Shown here piece after piece: positions 33,585 to 44,103 of a stretch of DNA of 64,000 nt. Source of the DNA: Filosporella fistucella (lineage: Eukaryota > Ascomycota > Leotiomycetes > Helotiales); assembly GCA_030077755.1 (NCBI GenBank), contig JAQJZZ010000010.1, positions 2,604,001 to 2,668,000 on the forward strand, read 5' to 3'. The notes beneath the pieces are model-generated. The model was not told where the DNA came from, ran no database searches, and saw only the letters and a program-made list of their open reading frames with translations. Every line of letters starts with the position of its first letter. The first letter of the stretch is position 1. Both the position numbers and the translations under genes were made by a program.

Positions 33585-34823
33585 ATGGCTTCTTCTTGTC
33601 TAATCATCGGTGGTGGCATCGTTGGCCTCACCACAGCGCTAGCATTACACAAAATTGGTGTGTCCAGCACAGTCTACGAATTAAGAGCTTCCCCCTCGAC
33701 GATAGGCGGAGCTGTTAATTTGACACCCAATGGATTGAAATTGCTGGATTCTTTGGGTGTTGAGGTTGAACCTTATGGTTGTCGTGTCGATTCTATCGAA
33801 ATCTACAGTTTGCATAGCGGGGCATCGCTAGGTGAATTACCTTTCAAGAAAAGTGGCCCTGCATTGAGGATACTGAGGGAGCATTTATTGCAAGCTCTAT
33901 TGAGAGCTGTCAAGAAGAATGGGATTCGGGTTGATTATGATTCGAAACTTGTCTCGATTAAGGAGGATGAAGGTGGCAATGTGGTGACAGCAGTCTTTGC
34001 GAATGGCCGTGAAGTAAAAGGAGACTTCTTATTGGGCTGTGACGGTATTCATTCCAGCGTTCGAACTCAATATGTCGACCGCGATCGTAAGCCAATCTAC
34101 ACAGATGTAGCTGTCGCGTATTCAGTTTTGGGTCGCAACGATCTCGAAGTCAATTTCAAGTCCACGGCTATGTTATCTGGGAGTAGAGGCTCTTTACTTG
34201 CCTCTTTCGTTGATCAAGAGAGAACAAAGATATATCTTGGTGCTGTGATGTCTACACCGGAGCAGCAGGATAAGCAAGGCTGGAAAGTTCGAGGCAAAGA
34301 TGGGAAGAAGACGCTGGATGAAGTAGAGAGGAGATATAAAAACTCAGGAATTCCATATGTTGATGACCTCATTGCAAGAGTAAATGAGTTTGTGTTCTAC
34401 CCTGTTTATAACCTGGGACCTGGAGGGAAGTGGTCTAAAGGGAAAGTGTTGCTCCTTGGCGATGCAGCTCATGGTGTAAGTTCTCACCTCCTCACCAAAT
34501 CCACATCTAACAATTGACAGATGCCACCACAAGGAGAAAGTACTGGACTTGCAATCGAAGATGGAGTCTTGTTTGCCCGCGTGTTATCCTCAATAGCTGT
34601 CTCGAATGTTGAAAAGGTCTTTGAAGTGTATGAAAAGACCAGGCGATCACGAATTGATGTGGCGTACAAGGAGGCGGCAATGAGGTGGGAAAATGTGAAA
34701 GATAGAAGCTGGTTTGGACAGAAGGTTCTCGAGTGGATGATGTGGGCGGTCCTTTGGTTTAAGATGTCTTCTTTTGAAACAAGTATGGCATATGACGTGA
34801 GGAAAGAGGAGCTTGTTGGGTGA
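33585..34823 (+). CDS. FAD-dependent monooxygenase (class A, PHBH-like)
   Basis: Two exons (33585-34475 and 34521-34823) join to 397 residues. The N-terminal Rossmann motif GGGIVG (residues 9-14) and the acidic/Arg end of strand 2 (YELR) bind FAD. LLGCDGIHSSVR (about 149-160) is the DG motif that contacts FAD and NAD(P)H. LLLGDAAHGMPPQGE is the GD motif, with the intron placed right after GDAAHG. This is the salicylate/para-hydroxybenzoate hydroxylase fold used for hydroxylation or epoxidation in fungal secondary metabolism. The hydrophobic C-terminus (MMWAVLWF) may associate with membranes. Its divergent pairing with a transporter and its proximity to a DMATS gene fit a tailoring role. The substrate cannot be read from the sequence. 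It could instead be a free-standing aromatic hydroxylase. Confidence 0.9.
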
Positions 34824-35439
34824 TTGATGAATATGCGGGAGACTACTCGCCCGCTTGGGTGCCTACGATCGATCGTGGAGGAAACCGAATTTCCGTTCAA
34901 TTTCGGTAGACACCTTAATTAATATTCTTGATTCAATCGGTTACCGTGTCTATGTTTTATAACGATAGTGTACATGGAACTCTTCAGTCAAGTCTGACCC
35001 CGCTTTCTGGCAAGCTCAGACTCTTCACTAAGACGCTATGCTTTTATTTAGCGATTTACATTGAAAGGAATTACAGGAACATTCTGTGCCTTTGTAGTGC
35101 CGACTCTAGCATCTGGAACGATTGAGTCATTTCGGGCAGGTGACAAGATCACGTGCTAGCTTGACATGTGGCATCTCAAGTACTTAGGCAGAGGCAATTC
35201 CCAATTAGTTCATGTTTGAGTCAACTTTCACTCACTATCTGGATCTTGGAACTTGAAACTACGTAGTGTGACCGATAGAAGCAGAGCAGTACAATAAAGT
35301 CCTGCAAGGCGAAACATCGCAACTCTCGACTGGATCTCAAAATGTTGCAGGGCGACTGCCTGCGACGGTTGCCACGGCAATCTGCACACGTAGTTATCAA
35401 ATCTGGGCCAATTTGACGCAGTTAGTTACTCCGAGCTAT
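34824..35439. other. Intergenic region upstream of the EEP relic
   Basis: About 600 bases. It should contain the missing 5' part of the following EEP gene, but no recognisable coding segment was found there. Short frames only. Confidence 0.4.
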
Positions 35440-36458
35440 ACTTTTTGGGCAAATTGATCGTCCATTCATTGTGATGTTACAAGAAGTACGCATTGAATCA
35501 CTTCAAGTGATCCTTGAGAATGCTTGGGTGCAGCGAAACTTTGCTCTCTCGATTATCCATGCTCCCGAGTCTGTGTATACGACTATTCCTGGCGAATACT
35601 TCATTTTCAGGCGCCTCGACTGGAGATCCATGCCGTATTTTGCACTCATGATGATCTCTAGAAATCTGGAAATAGAAAATTGCTTCCGCGTACCCTTTAC
35701 GACGAGTATGGGAAGAGACGCTCTTGTGGTTGACATTCCTGTGCAAAGCTCTAGTTAAAATACGTGATGAAAAGATTGTGCTCGAGTGTGTACAGTACAA
35801 CACATCTGGAATCACTCTGGGGAGGAAAATTTACGGCCCTGGCCAGCTAGGGTTGATATCAGAACTACCTGAAGGTGCGCCTCCCATGAGTTCAAGAATT
35901 GTTGGAGGGATTGTTGGCGGAGATATGAATGCAATAGACAAGTCTGAAGATGAATTCCACAAGGCGAATGATGTCAAACTGCGGGATGCTTGGAAAAACG
36001 TTCCTGCACCATCGATAACAGTTCGGAAGCCATTCCAAAAAGACGAAACCCCTGGCGGCGCAAAGGGAAACACATGGGGTTACCAATCAGATACGCCCGG
36101 AGGTGCTCGAGATCGAAAAAGGTTGGAAAAGTTCTTCTATACCGGATCACTTGAAACTGTCGCCATTGACGAAGCCCAAGATGTCACAGGAAGAATAGGG
36201 CGACTTGGTATCGGTTTGATGACGGAAGTAGAAGTATGTGAGACAAAAACAATAGAGAAACCTGTGACACGAGGGAAATTGGTGAAGAAGCCAACAAAAT
36301 GGTATTGTTCCCATTACGATGTTGAGGAAAGGAAATTATGGCGTGGCGTTTTCGTCCGTAAACCTTCATATCAGACGAGGATAAATACTTGGGTGAGTGA
36401 CCACTTTGGGATTGTCGTCGGGGTCAAGGTTCTTACGGAACAGGCGTCGATTGCATAA
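35440..36458 (+). pseudogene. Degraded endonuclease/exonuclease/phosphatase (EEP, TDP2-like) gene
   Basis: Two frames carry consecutive pieces of one EEP protein. Around 35455-35755 the frame reads RPFIVMLQEV (catalytic Glu of the LQEV motif), then a block containing WVQRNFALSI and MGRDALVVDIPVQSSS. It then stops at 35756-35758, with the homologous sequence continuing in another frame from about 35750. That second frame reads GGIVGGDMNAID (catalytic Asp/Asn), GNTWGYQSD, RKRLEKFFYTG, RIGRLGIGLMTEVE and the terminal SDHFGIVVGVKV with the catalytic Asp-His. The N-terminal 60 or so residues before LQEV are absent, and the expected NTHLES segment after the frameshift is replaced by unrelated sequence. 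So the gene lacks its 5' end and carries a frameshift. An unrecognised intron could explain the frame change but not the lost motif. Intact relatives repair DNA-protein links or hydrolyse phosphodiesters. Confidence 0.65.
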
Positions 36459-37953
36459 TGTTCAAGGCCAGTCTTCTCTTTCTTCTTGAGATTGTTAAAC
36501 CCATCGTCGATTATCAGGGCGATGACAAAATTATCTCCAAGATTGTGTGAGCATTTTGCTGAGGTGGAAGATCAGCGTCAACTCATAATTTTGGCAATGG
36601 TGTCGATTTAGGGGGTTGATTGACTAGTATCTCACCGAAAAATTCTGCCTCAAGCTTAGTACGTTATCCTCGAGCTTCGGAGTTGTAGCTATTATCATGT
36701 GACTAGACGCTAGCAACTATCATTATCAAGAATCATGGTGGACGAGTGATAGTCACGTGATCTACCATCATCAGGCTAAAGCGGAAAGAGGTTGGCGCAG
36801 CGCGACAAACATCAAAGTTTCAACTCGCTCTCCACATTCATGTTGTAACATCCATTTTAAAGGCTTGCCATCCGCGCAGCTTCAATATAATGTCGGTTCT
36901 CGAATGCTACAGCAAGCTGCTAGCAATTCTCCGTTTCGCTCCATTGATGCCAAGCACATTCCGCAATCCCAAAAAGATCATCGGGGAGGAGTTTAAAGTC
37001 ACATCCCAAGATACCCGGTTTTCAATCCACTTTAAATCTCATTCTTTTCACTTTCTCCGCAATATACCATTGCCTGTTGAAGGAACGTAACAACGAGTGA
37101 GAAAGTTTTAATCGAAACTGGTTGTTTTTAATCTATCTTTGTCATGAGGTCAACCAAGTCGAGCGACTTGACTGGTGGTGCCTATATATTTAGCCGCCAA
37201 CCGTTGACGACGCTCAATATCGTCCTGGATCATTTTTGCAATAAAAATTTGTCTTAAGCTTCCCCGCAGTTTTAATCTGCGACCGAGATTATGAACACTG
37301 GGCATGAAGGCGCTCTCACTCTCACAACCTCAATTTATCGCCATTTATCGAACTCCATGCACCATATGCTGTGGCGAGTCCCACCGCCACACCCCGAAAT
37401 ACACCATTCGAGCAATCTTAACCCTCGGAGAATATCATTCATACTGGGCTGGCTGGAGGATCTTCAGGTACCATGCGGCCAAGAAATCTGGAGTATTCCC
37501 GATCTGCACCCCGCAAAACCCTCCGCACTTCCTCATATTTTGGAAGAAGTCTATCACCAACGGCATTTAGGGCGATCATTTTCCTATGAAAACTGCCGAA
37601 GGCGTTAGAGGGCTCACCCGGTTATGGTCCCGAAGGTGACCTCGCCATCGATGTTTTCAATTTCGATTCGTTGGCGTGATCGGGCCAGGCCTGTTGAGTG
37701 CAATATCGTGACCAGATTTGAGTGGATCAGCCAGCGGCTGAACTCCCATCAATGCAAAATTTGACTGTTATACATCAACCGAGTGCTTCCCTACGTGTCC
37801 AGTCAAACTTTTTTGTTATATGTAGAATGTGGTCTGGGCAATTTTCTCTAATCGGTTTCTTGCCTTTGCGCATCTCTCCCACGATTTCCTAGCACTGGTT
37901 TTTCGAAGGGATTCAATACTGCGTCAAAACGGTACCAGGCGCCTTTCTTCGAA
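36459..37953. other. Intergenic region upstream of GH114-CBM1
   Basis: About 1.5 kb without a recognised gene. Frames at 36757-37608 are short, overlapping and Cys/His-rich by chance composition. The last 100 bases before 37954 should hold the core promoter and leader. Confidence 0.45.
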
Positions 37954-39389
37954 ATGCAATTTCGGGTACTCATAGCTTGTGCTTGCGCCACTGCCGTATT
38001 TGGTGCAACGGAGTGGAAAGTTGGTCAACGATTCCAAATTATTTTGCCAGTCATTCCAGACCTTGCTGCTCAGTCACCGCCTGTGCCTGTGGATGCGCCA
38101 GTCTTCGATGTTGACCTCTTTGATACTGATGCAGGCACAATAAGAGGACTGAAAAATTTGGGGAAGACAGTTATTTGTTACTTCAGTGCCGGTACATATG
38201 AGAAATGGAGACCTGACAATGGGGATTTCCGTCCGGGCGATGTCGGGCTACCCTTGGCTGATTGGGCAAATGAGACTTGGGTAGATGTGAAAAGCGAAAA
38301 TGTTCGAGCAATTATGGCGACGCGAATAAAGATGGCTGCAGCCAAAGGATGCGATGCCATAGATCCAGATAATACAGGTACGTGATTACATTCGACTTTT
38401 GAGCATATCTGCTACTTTTGATTTCGATTGATAATGTTTGCTGATATTCATACAGATGTCTACGTACGTAAATTCAATCCCGTATTCCAACTCTCTAGAT
38501 CGAGCAATCCCTAATATGTATTAGCAAAACTCAAGCAATTTTGCAGGCACAAACATAACAGTCACTAGATCTCATGTAATCGATTATGTCCGCTGGATGT
38601 CCATAACTGCAGCAAATTACAGCATGTCAACAGGTCTCAAGAATTCTGGCGATATCATCGACGAGGTAGCAGATTCGATTCAATTCGCAGTCAACGAGCA
38701 ATGCGCCGCGCTCGGGGAGTGCGACATCTACAGCAACTTTATCGCAGCTGGGAAGCCTGTCTTTCAGATTGAATATTTCCTACACGAAGACGGCAAACAT
38801 CCTTTCACCGCACAACTCCGTGACGAACGATGCAACAAGAACAACATCAAGAACATGAGCACTGTATTCAAGAATTTGAACTTGGATGGGTGGGTAGGAT
38901 ACTGCGATGGGAACCAATTCACCACGAAAACGAAAGATGGAGGGGGAACTTATGTCCCGCCAAACAACCCAAAACCCACTACCAAAGCCCCGAAACCTAC
39001 AAGTACGTCGAGAACCAGCTCGAAGAGTACTTCGAAAACTAATACCTCGAAAGCTACTTCGACTTCTAAGACTAGCACAAGTACAAAAACTACCACAACC
39101 TCTAAATCGAGCAGTAGTACTAAAATATCAACGACAAGCTCGAAGCCCACAAGCACATCAACCAGCAGTTCAAAGCCGACAACTAGTGCGCCGACAAGTG
39201 GCGGATGTCAGAGTAAGAAATACGATCAGTGTGGAGGCACGAACTGGAAGGGTTGTACACAGTGTGTTGTGAGTAGCTTTTCCCCCATTCCTTTCCTCTC
39301 GCAAGTGAGCACACTCTCTGACCCACACTTTCTAGGCTGGTACATCTTGCTTCGCACAATCACCGCCATACTACTATCAATGTCTATAA
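37954..39389 (+). CDS. Secreted GH114-type glycoside hydrolase with C-terminal CBM1
   Basis: Four exons (37954-38377, an 8-nt exon 38456-38463, 38525-39268, 39336-39389) join to 409 residues. A signal peptide (about residues 1-17, VLIACACATAVFG) leads to a GH114 TIM-barrel: VICYFSAGTYEKWRPD, KGCDAIDPDN, YVRWMSITAANY, LKNSGDII and KPVFQIEYF. GH114 enzymes (Ega3-type) cleave alpha-1,4-galactosamine polymers. The carboxylates in GCDAIDPDN and FQIEYF are candidate catalytic residues (inference). A Ser/Thr/Lys-rich linker (about residues 255-345) follows. The chain ends in a family 1 cellulose-binding module: CQSKKYDQCGGTNWKGCT, then CFAQSPPYYYQCL, with the usual Cys pairs and the Trp and Tyr residues of the flat binding face. 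The final exon encodes half of the CBM1 and is created only by the last splice. The protein presumably acts on cell-wall or biofilm polysaccharide near cellulose. Confidence 0.88.
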
Positions 39390-41508
39390 ATACTCTCTCG
39401 TTCTTCCCAGTATCTATCAGCTCGCTCTTTAAGGAGTTGGAGCATGCGCATTGGATTTGGAGTTAGATGTACACTCGTTTGGTCTGCCTTCTGTACGTGG
39501 TGTGGCGAGGTATATGGCATTAGAATGGAAGGGAAAAAATAATACCCAATGATATGATATATAACCTTATTTAAGTCTCAAGTCCACTAATTGTTCTCTT
39601 TTATTCATTATTAATAAATTTTCATGTTCACTGTTCAGAGAGAGAGGGGTGGGCCAAAAACAGAGGACGGGCCGATGAGGGGGCATCTGATTAATCAATT
39701 CTCATAACTATATATAAGAGTGCGCGTCTTTCATTTATTTTCCCCTGCGGCATGGAATCTATCCTCCGATCCCCAGAGTGCCAAGACAGGCCACATCTTG
39801 GTCGCAAGTTGAGAGCTATCATGTGATACACTTTATATCCAATGGTTGTATATCAACAATTGCTACTAGCTCTGGCACATCAGGAGGAGAAACTATATGT
39901 AAGTTCTTATTTGGCCACAGGAGAATTGTTGTATTGGGGATTAAGGCTGCAGTTAGGATGGACTCTGTGGAAGAGTGGATCATGTGATTCACAGCTGTGA
40001 TTGGCATAGCCTGGAAAATCTTAGTCTAATTCTCAGGATCATATATACCTATTTAGGCTTTACTGCATCTGTGTTATACTTCGTTACAACGACAGACTTA
40101 AGCTTCTTATCATGTGGAATATGCATACAAAGTCATGTGATCAACAGCATCTGGTGCTTCACCAAGCTGTGTTTGATACACTGAAGCCTTTCTGCTGGAC
40201 AGGCGGACTCTCTTGTAGCGTTACATTCACCATGGCCTGAAAACCTTGTCCCAGTTGCCAAATGTGTTTCACTCAAACTTCTTCAGATTGACCACTCATT
40301 CGCACTCAGATCTGACTCCCTTTGGTACACGAGCAACTTTGACACCCCAAATTTTAAGCGCCAGTGTTGCATGTTCTCTTGAAGGAATGTTCCGCAAGTT
40401 TGTTGAAAGAAGGGCCATCGTCGATGCACTGTGTACAGCCATCCTCTTATATGCCAGAATGACCTCGTCTCCATAGTTCAGTCGAAAACCTTATCCGTAA
40501 TCAAGGTATTCTTGCGAACATTCCCCATATTCAGACCGAGACGCATGGCAGTGCCGGCCACAACATGAACCTCCCGTCTGACAGACGCCACATCCACAAA
40601 ATCACTCGATCCCGAAATGCAGATTGGTTGGAATACGAATGACCTGATATCGATACTGGTAGGAGCTGCAGCACTTAAGCGCCGAAGACAATGACATAAA
40701 TCGACCGGATAGATTTACTCATCTTGCTATCACCGTCTATCTTTCAACGGCCTCACAAATTTACGAAAAATTGTTTGACCTGGTCAAAGCCGTTGTCCCG
40801 AAGTTTAGATCCCGTTCCCGCCCCCATTTGGTCTTGAAACAATACAGGGCTGAAGAAGTCGCGGGACTCGTACCACTGTTCCAATAGGATCGTGACATCC
40901 CCGTGTATGCACCTCGCGAGGCTGTGGCGTACTTGGGGTCCAAAATGCAGGGGCCGAAGCCCAATATCCTGATTACAATTCTCCAGGTCAGCTCACCGTT
41001 TCGCCCTTGTGTTACCAAAACCATCTACGAGCCCCTGGGTACAGAAGCTTTTCCTGTAGACGTGCCAATAGAGTCGAGCCGGAAGTTCTTGGATTCGAGA
41101 TATTTTCAATGTCACAGCTTGATGATTGGCATTGTAAGGCAGCTTCAAAGCCATATTTCTGACAAAGAGGAGTCTAAGCCAAACTCATTCCCGGATTAAA
41201 ATAAACCTCGAGTATGAATTCCTATCGCGGTATCAATTGCCCTTGATCTCTGCACAACCCACAAGTCTGTTCCTCAACTCTATAGCTTTGCCGGAAATAA
41301 GTCTCCTTTAGGGAACGTGGGTTCAGAGTTCTGCCGCCGTCAGCTCGGCACTCGCTAGTCTAGCAATGCCCCCATAGTTTATCATCCATATCTGGCGTTT
41401 CTCCGTAACCGACAAACTTCAACATCTTCGCAACGATTTTATTTTTCCTTTCATGCAACTTCACTCCTGGATCTGCTTTGCAAGAGAACGCACAAATGTT
41501 TAGAGACC
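39390..41508. other. Long intergenic region with an EEP fragment
   Basis: About 2.1 kb between GH114-CBM1 and a Zn2Cys6 gene. Apart from the fragment at 40903-41199 (listed separately), only short unsupported frames are present. No transposon ends were identified. Confidence 0.45.
40903..41199 (+). pseudogene. Short relic of an EEP-domain gene
   Basis: An open frame of 98 codons beginning APREAVAYLGSK contains PNILITILQVSS, which matches the strand leading to the LQEV motif of EEP nucleases but lacks its Glu. It also contains LGTEAFPVDVPIESS, which aligns with MGRDALVVDIPVQSS of the larger EEP relic at 35.7 kb. The sequence between these two segments is much shorter than in an intact EEP protein, and the rest of the domain is absent on both sides. 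I read it as a second, more decayed copy. The similarity is short and could still be chance. Confidence 0.35.
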
Positions 41509-43455
41509 ATGGCCAAGAATAACTCGGTGGCAGCCCCGAAGAAGAGCAGGACTTCTGGCAAGCATTCGCGAACGGGTTGCGGCACATGCAAGTGAGTTAC
41601 ATTCGCCACCGTATCAGCTCTACAATTCTAACACTAGTCCCAGAATTCGTAAGTTGATGCAGAGATCATTTGATTCCCATGAATCCGAGTACTTGATCGG
41701 AAAACTTGATGCCTTGATGTTCAATTCGGGTTGTTCGGCAATTATGAGACTTCAAATCTGACAACTTTAGGACGTGTGAAATGCGATGAGACGAAACCGA
41801 TCTGTGTTCGGTGTCAAAAATTCGGCATAACTTGCGACGGGTACGGTCCTCAAAAGACACAGCGACCGCAAACATCACAACGAATCGAACGAAAAGAACT
41901 TGCGGTTGTTATCCCACCTCAGTCGAGACGACCTTCCACATTTCTCGGCATCCCGAGCACTCCGCCCGACCCACTAATCAACAATGGGGAAGAGGAACGG
42001 TACTTTGCGTTCTTCAGAGACACAACTTCTTTTCATATGACCCCAGACTTTGACGCAGCTCCATTTCGTGCGTTGATATTGCAAGGATGTCACGACCCAG
42101 CTGTTCGTCATGCGGTCATTGCTCTTGGTGCTTTGGCAAAAACATCAATGGTCGTGCAGGACCGGAGGATTCTTCGGTTAGATGAAGAAATCGAACAGCC
42201 GACTATTCATCACAGAGTTGCTATTCAGCAGTATTCTAAAGCGATCAAGATGATGAGGGATGCTATCGCAGGAGGTCGTCAGGAATTGAGGACGACTCTT
42301 CTGTGCTGTCTGCTCATCATCTGCTTTGAGTGTTTTCATGGGAATTACTCTCTAGCCGATGCACATATCCAGAATGGGATGAATCTCATAGAGGATTGGA
42401 GGAGGAGATACCCTTCAGCAGAACTGCATCCCATGGGGTTCTCTTCACCAGCGCCCTTCGTCATCGAAGATTTCTTGATCCAGATATTTGGTCGAATGGA
42501 AGTGCAGACATTTTCTTTTGGCGATAAACGGCCACCGGAGGTGCACGCCATGATTTCAGCTGAAGGAGGCGGAATCATACAAGCTATGCCGCCTCAGTTC
42601 CAGACAATCGAGGAAGCAAGAGGATATCTTGAACTCATCATCCGGCGAATGAAGCATTGGTTGAGCACCTTGGGTGCATGGTATAAGCCGTCATTGAAGT
42701 ATGACAAAGAGGGTCAGCTCATCGAAGTCCCAGAGACAGAAACAGCAGGAAATATGAAGTCTAATCTGCCTTCCCTCCATACCATAAAAGAAGCGATAGA
42801 AGAAATAGATTTCGTCACCATGCTTGGTGTTCGAAAGGAAAAGTATCTTGCGGAATTTAGGCGATGGAACGATGCCTTGCAAGCCGGATTGGAGCTGCAG
42901 CCTCACCTGAAAGGTACGGTGGGAGCCATACTGTTGATCCTGGCATACAAAACATGCATTCTGGTTCTTACCACTGTTCTCTATGGCGATGAAATGGTAT
43001 TCGACTCCCATACCGCCGAAATGGAAGAAATCCTCGATATAACAGACGACCTACTCTCTCTCCTCTCCGCCTCTAACCCTGCATCTACACCTACAAACTT
43101 CATCCCGGTTCCATTCACCATTTTCCAAGGCTCAGTTCATCCCTCGTATTTCGTAGCTCTCTCATGTCGAGTCCCTCACGTTCGGAAAAGAGCAATCCAT
43201 TCTCTTCTCAATGCACCTAGAAGAGAAGCGCTCTGTGATAGTTTGTTCCTAGGTAAAGTCGCACAGTGGGTAATGGGGATCGAGGAAACGTATATGCAAG
43301 CTGATGGAGTGATCCCAAAATGGGCAAGGATGCATCATATTGAGATTCAAATGAGTCAGCAGAAGAGAGCGGCGGATGTGAGTGGTCGGCATCAGGAGAT
43401 GTTGGAGGATGGAAGTTTTGTGAATAGGGAGAGGAAGACTACTATTGCTTGGTGA
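41509..43455 (+). CDS. Zn2Cys6 transcription factor with a 5-nt microexon
   Basis: Three exons (41509-41591, a 5-nt microexon 41644-41648, and 41771-43455) join to 590 residues. Splicing through the microexon restores the zinc cluster as SRTGCGTCKIRRVKCDETKP, then ICVRCQKFGITCDGYG. All six Cys are in CX2CX6CX5CX2CX6C spacing. Without the microexon, the frame is broken and the CKIRR basic core is lost. A long fungal-type regulatory domain follows (about residues 130-540), with FHMTPDFDAAPFRALIL, HDPAVRHAVIALGAL and RREALCDSLFLGKVAQWVMGIEE. It resembles regulators annotated as C6 factors with a DUF3468-like middle homology region. These are nuclear DNA-binding regulators, often of metabolic clusters. 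The target is unknown. The adjacent second C6 gene and P450 are candidate targets. Confidence 0.87.
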
Positions 43456-44103
43456 GGGGATTACTTTCGGGAGTCGGCGGTTTGGGAGGGAATACTGGTT
43501 TTTCGGAAAGGGAAAATAGAAAATTTGTCATGAATAGTTGAGAGGTCCTGAGAAGGGAAAAGGATAAAGTGGATATCTCAAAATCGTTCTCCTTTACTGC
43601 TGTTTCCACACGTGATTTCAATGAAAGCGAAGAGGGACAATATTGCAATTATGTATGTAAGAGATTAGTAAAGAGTTATATGTAAGGATACATTTGAACA
43701 CACTATGTCAATCTAGTAAATGCTAACAAACTTGCATTGAAAAATTCCATTGTCGGCGGAATTATCAACCAATGGATCTACTCGGGTATAATCCGAGCTT
43801 GGCATTTATCACTTGTTTTGCTTATCTAACCACCTTCAGAGGTGAAAATAAGCTTCGGTACTTCAATTCAACTTCCTCCCAGCTCGGTTTTCAATCCGAC
43901 GAGAGCTACTTTTGTTACACGTACCTGTGTTGGAGAAATATTAGGATATATTTCTCCAAAAATATCTGAGTGAAAGTGGTGAGAAGTTACCCCGCATTTA
44001 CCCCGCACCAGAAAAGTTCGACATTATTCAACATATTCGATATCATACCTAGGTACCGAAGAGAGTACGAGTCTAATACCTAAGAAGGCTTTTCAAATCC
44101 AAG
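43456..44103. other. Intergenic region between two Zn2Cys6 genes
   Basis: About 650 bases between same-strand regulator genes. It contains the promoter of the second. No gene recognised. CCCCGCA repeats near 43990-44010 are the only notable motif. Confidence 0.45.

Noticed and set aside
34484..34900. 138-codon minus-strand frame over the FAD monooxygenase
   Set aside because: Antisense shadow of the second FMO exon.
38950..39156. Val/Leu-rich minus-strand frame
   Set aside because: Shadow of the Ser/Thr/Lys-rich GH114 linker on the other strand.
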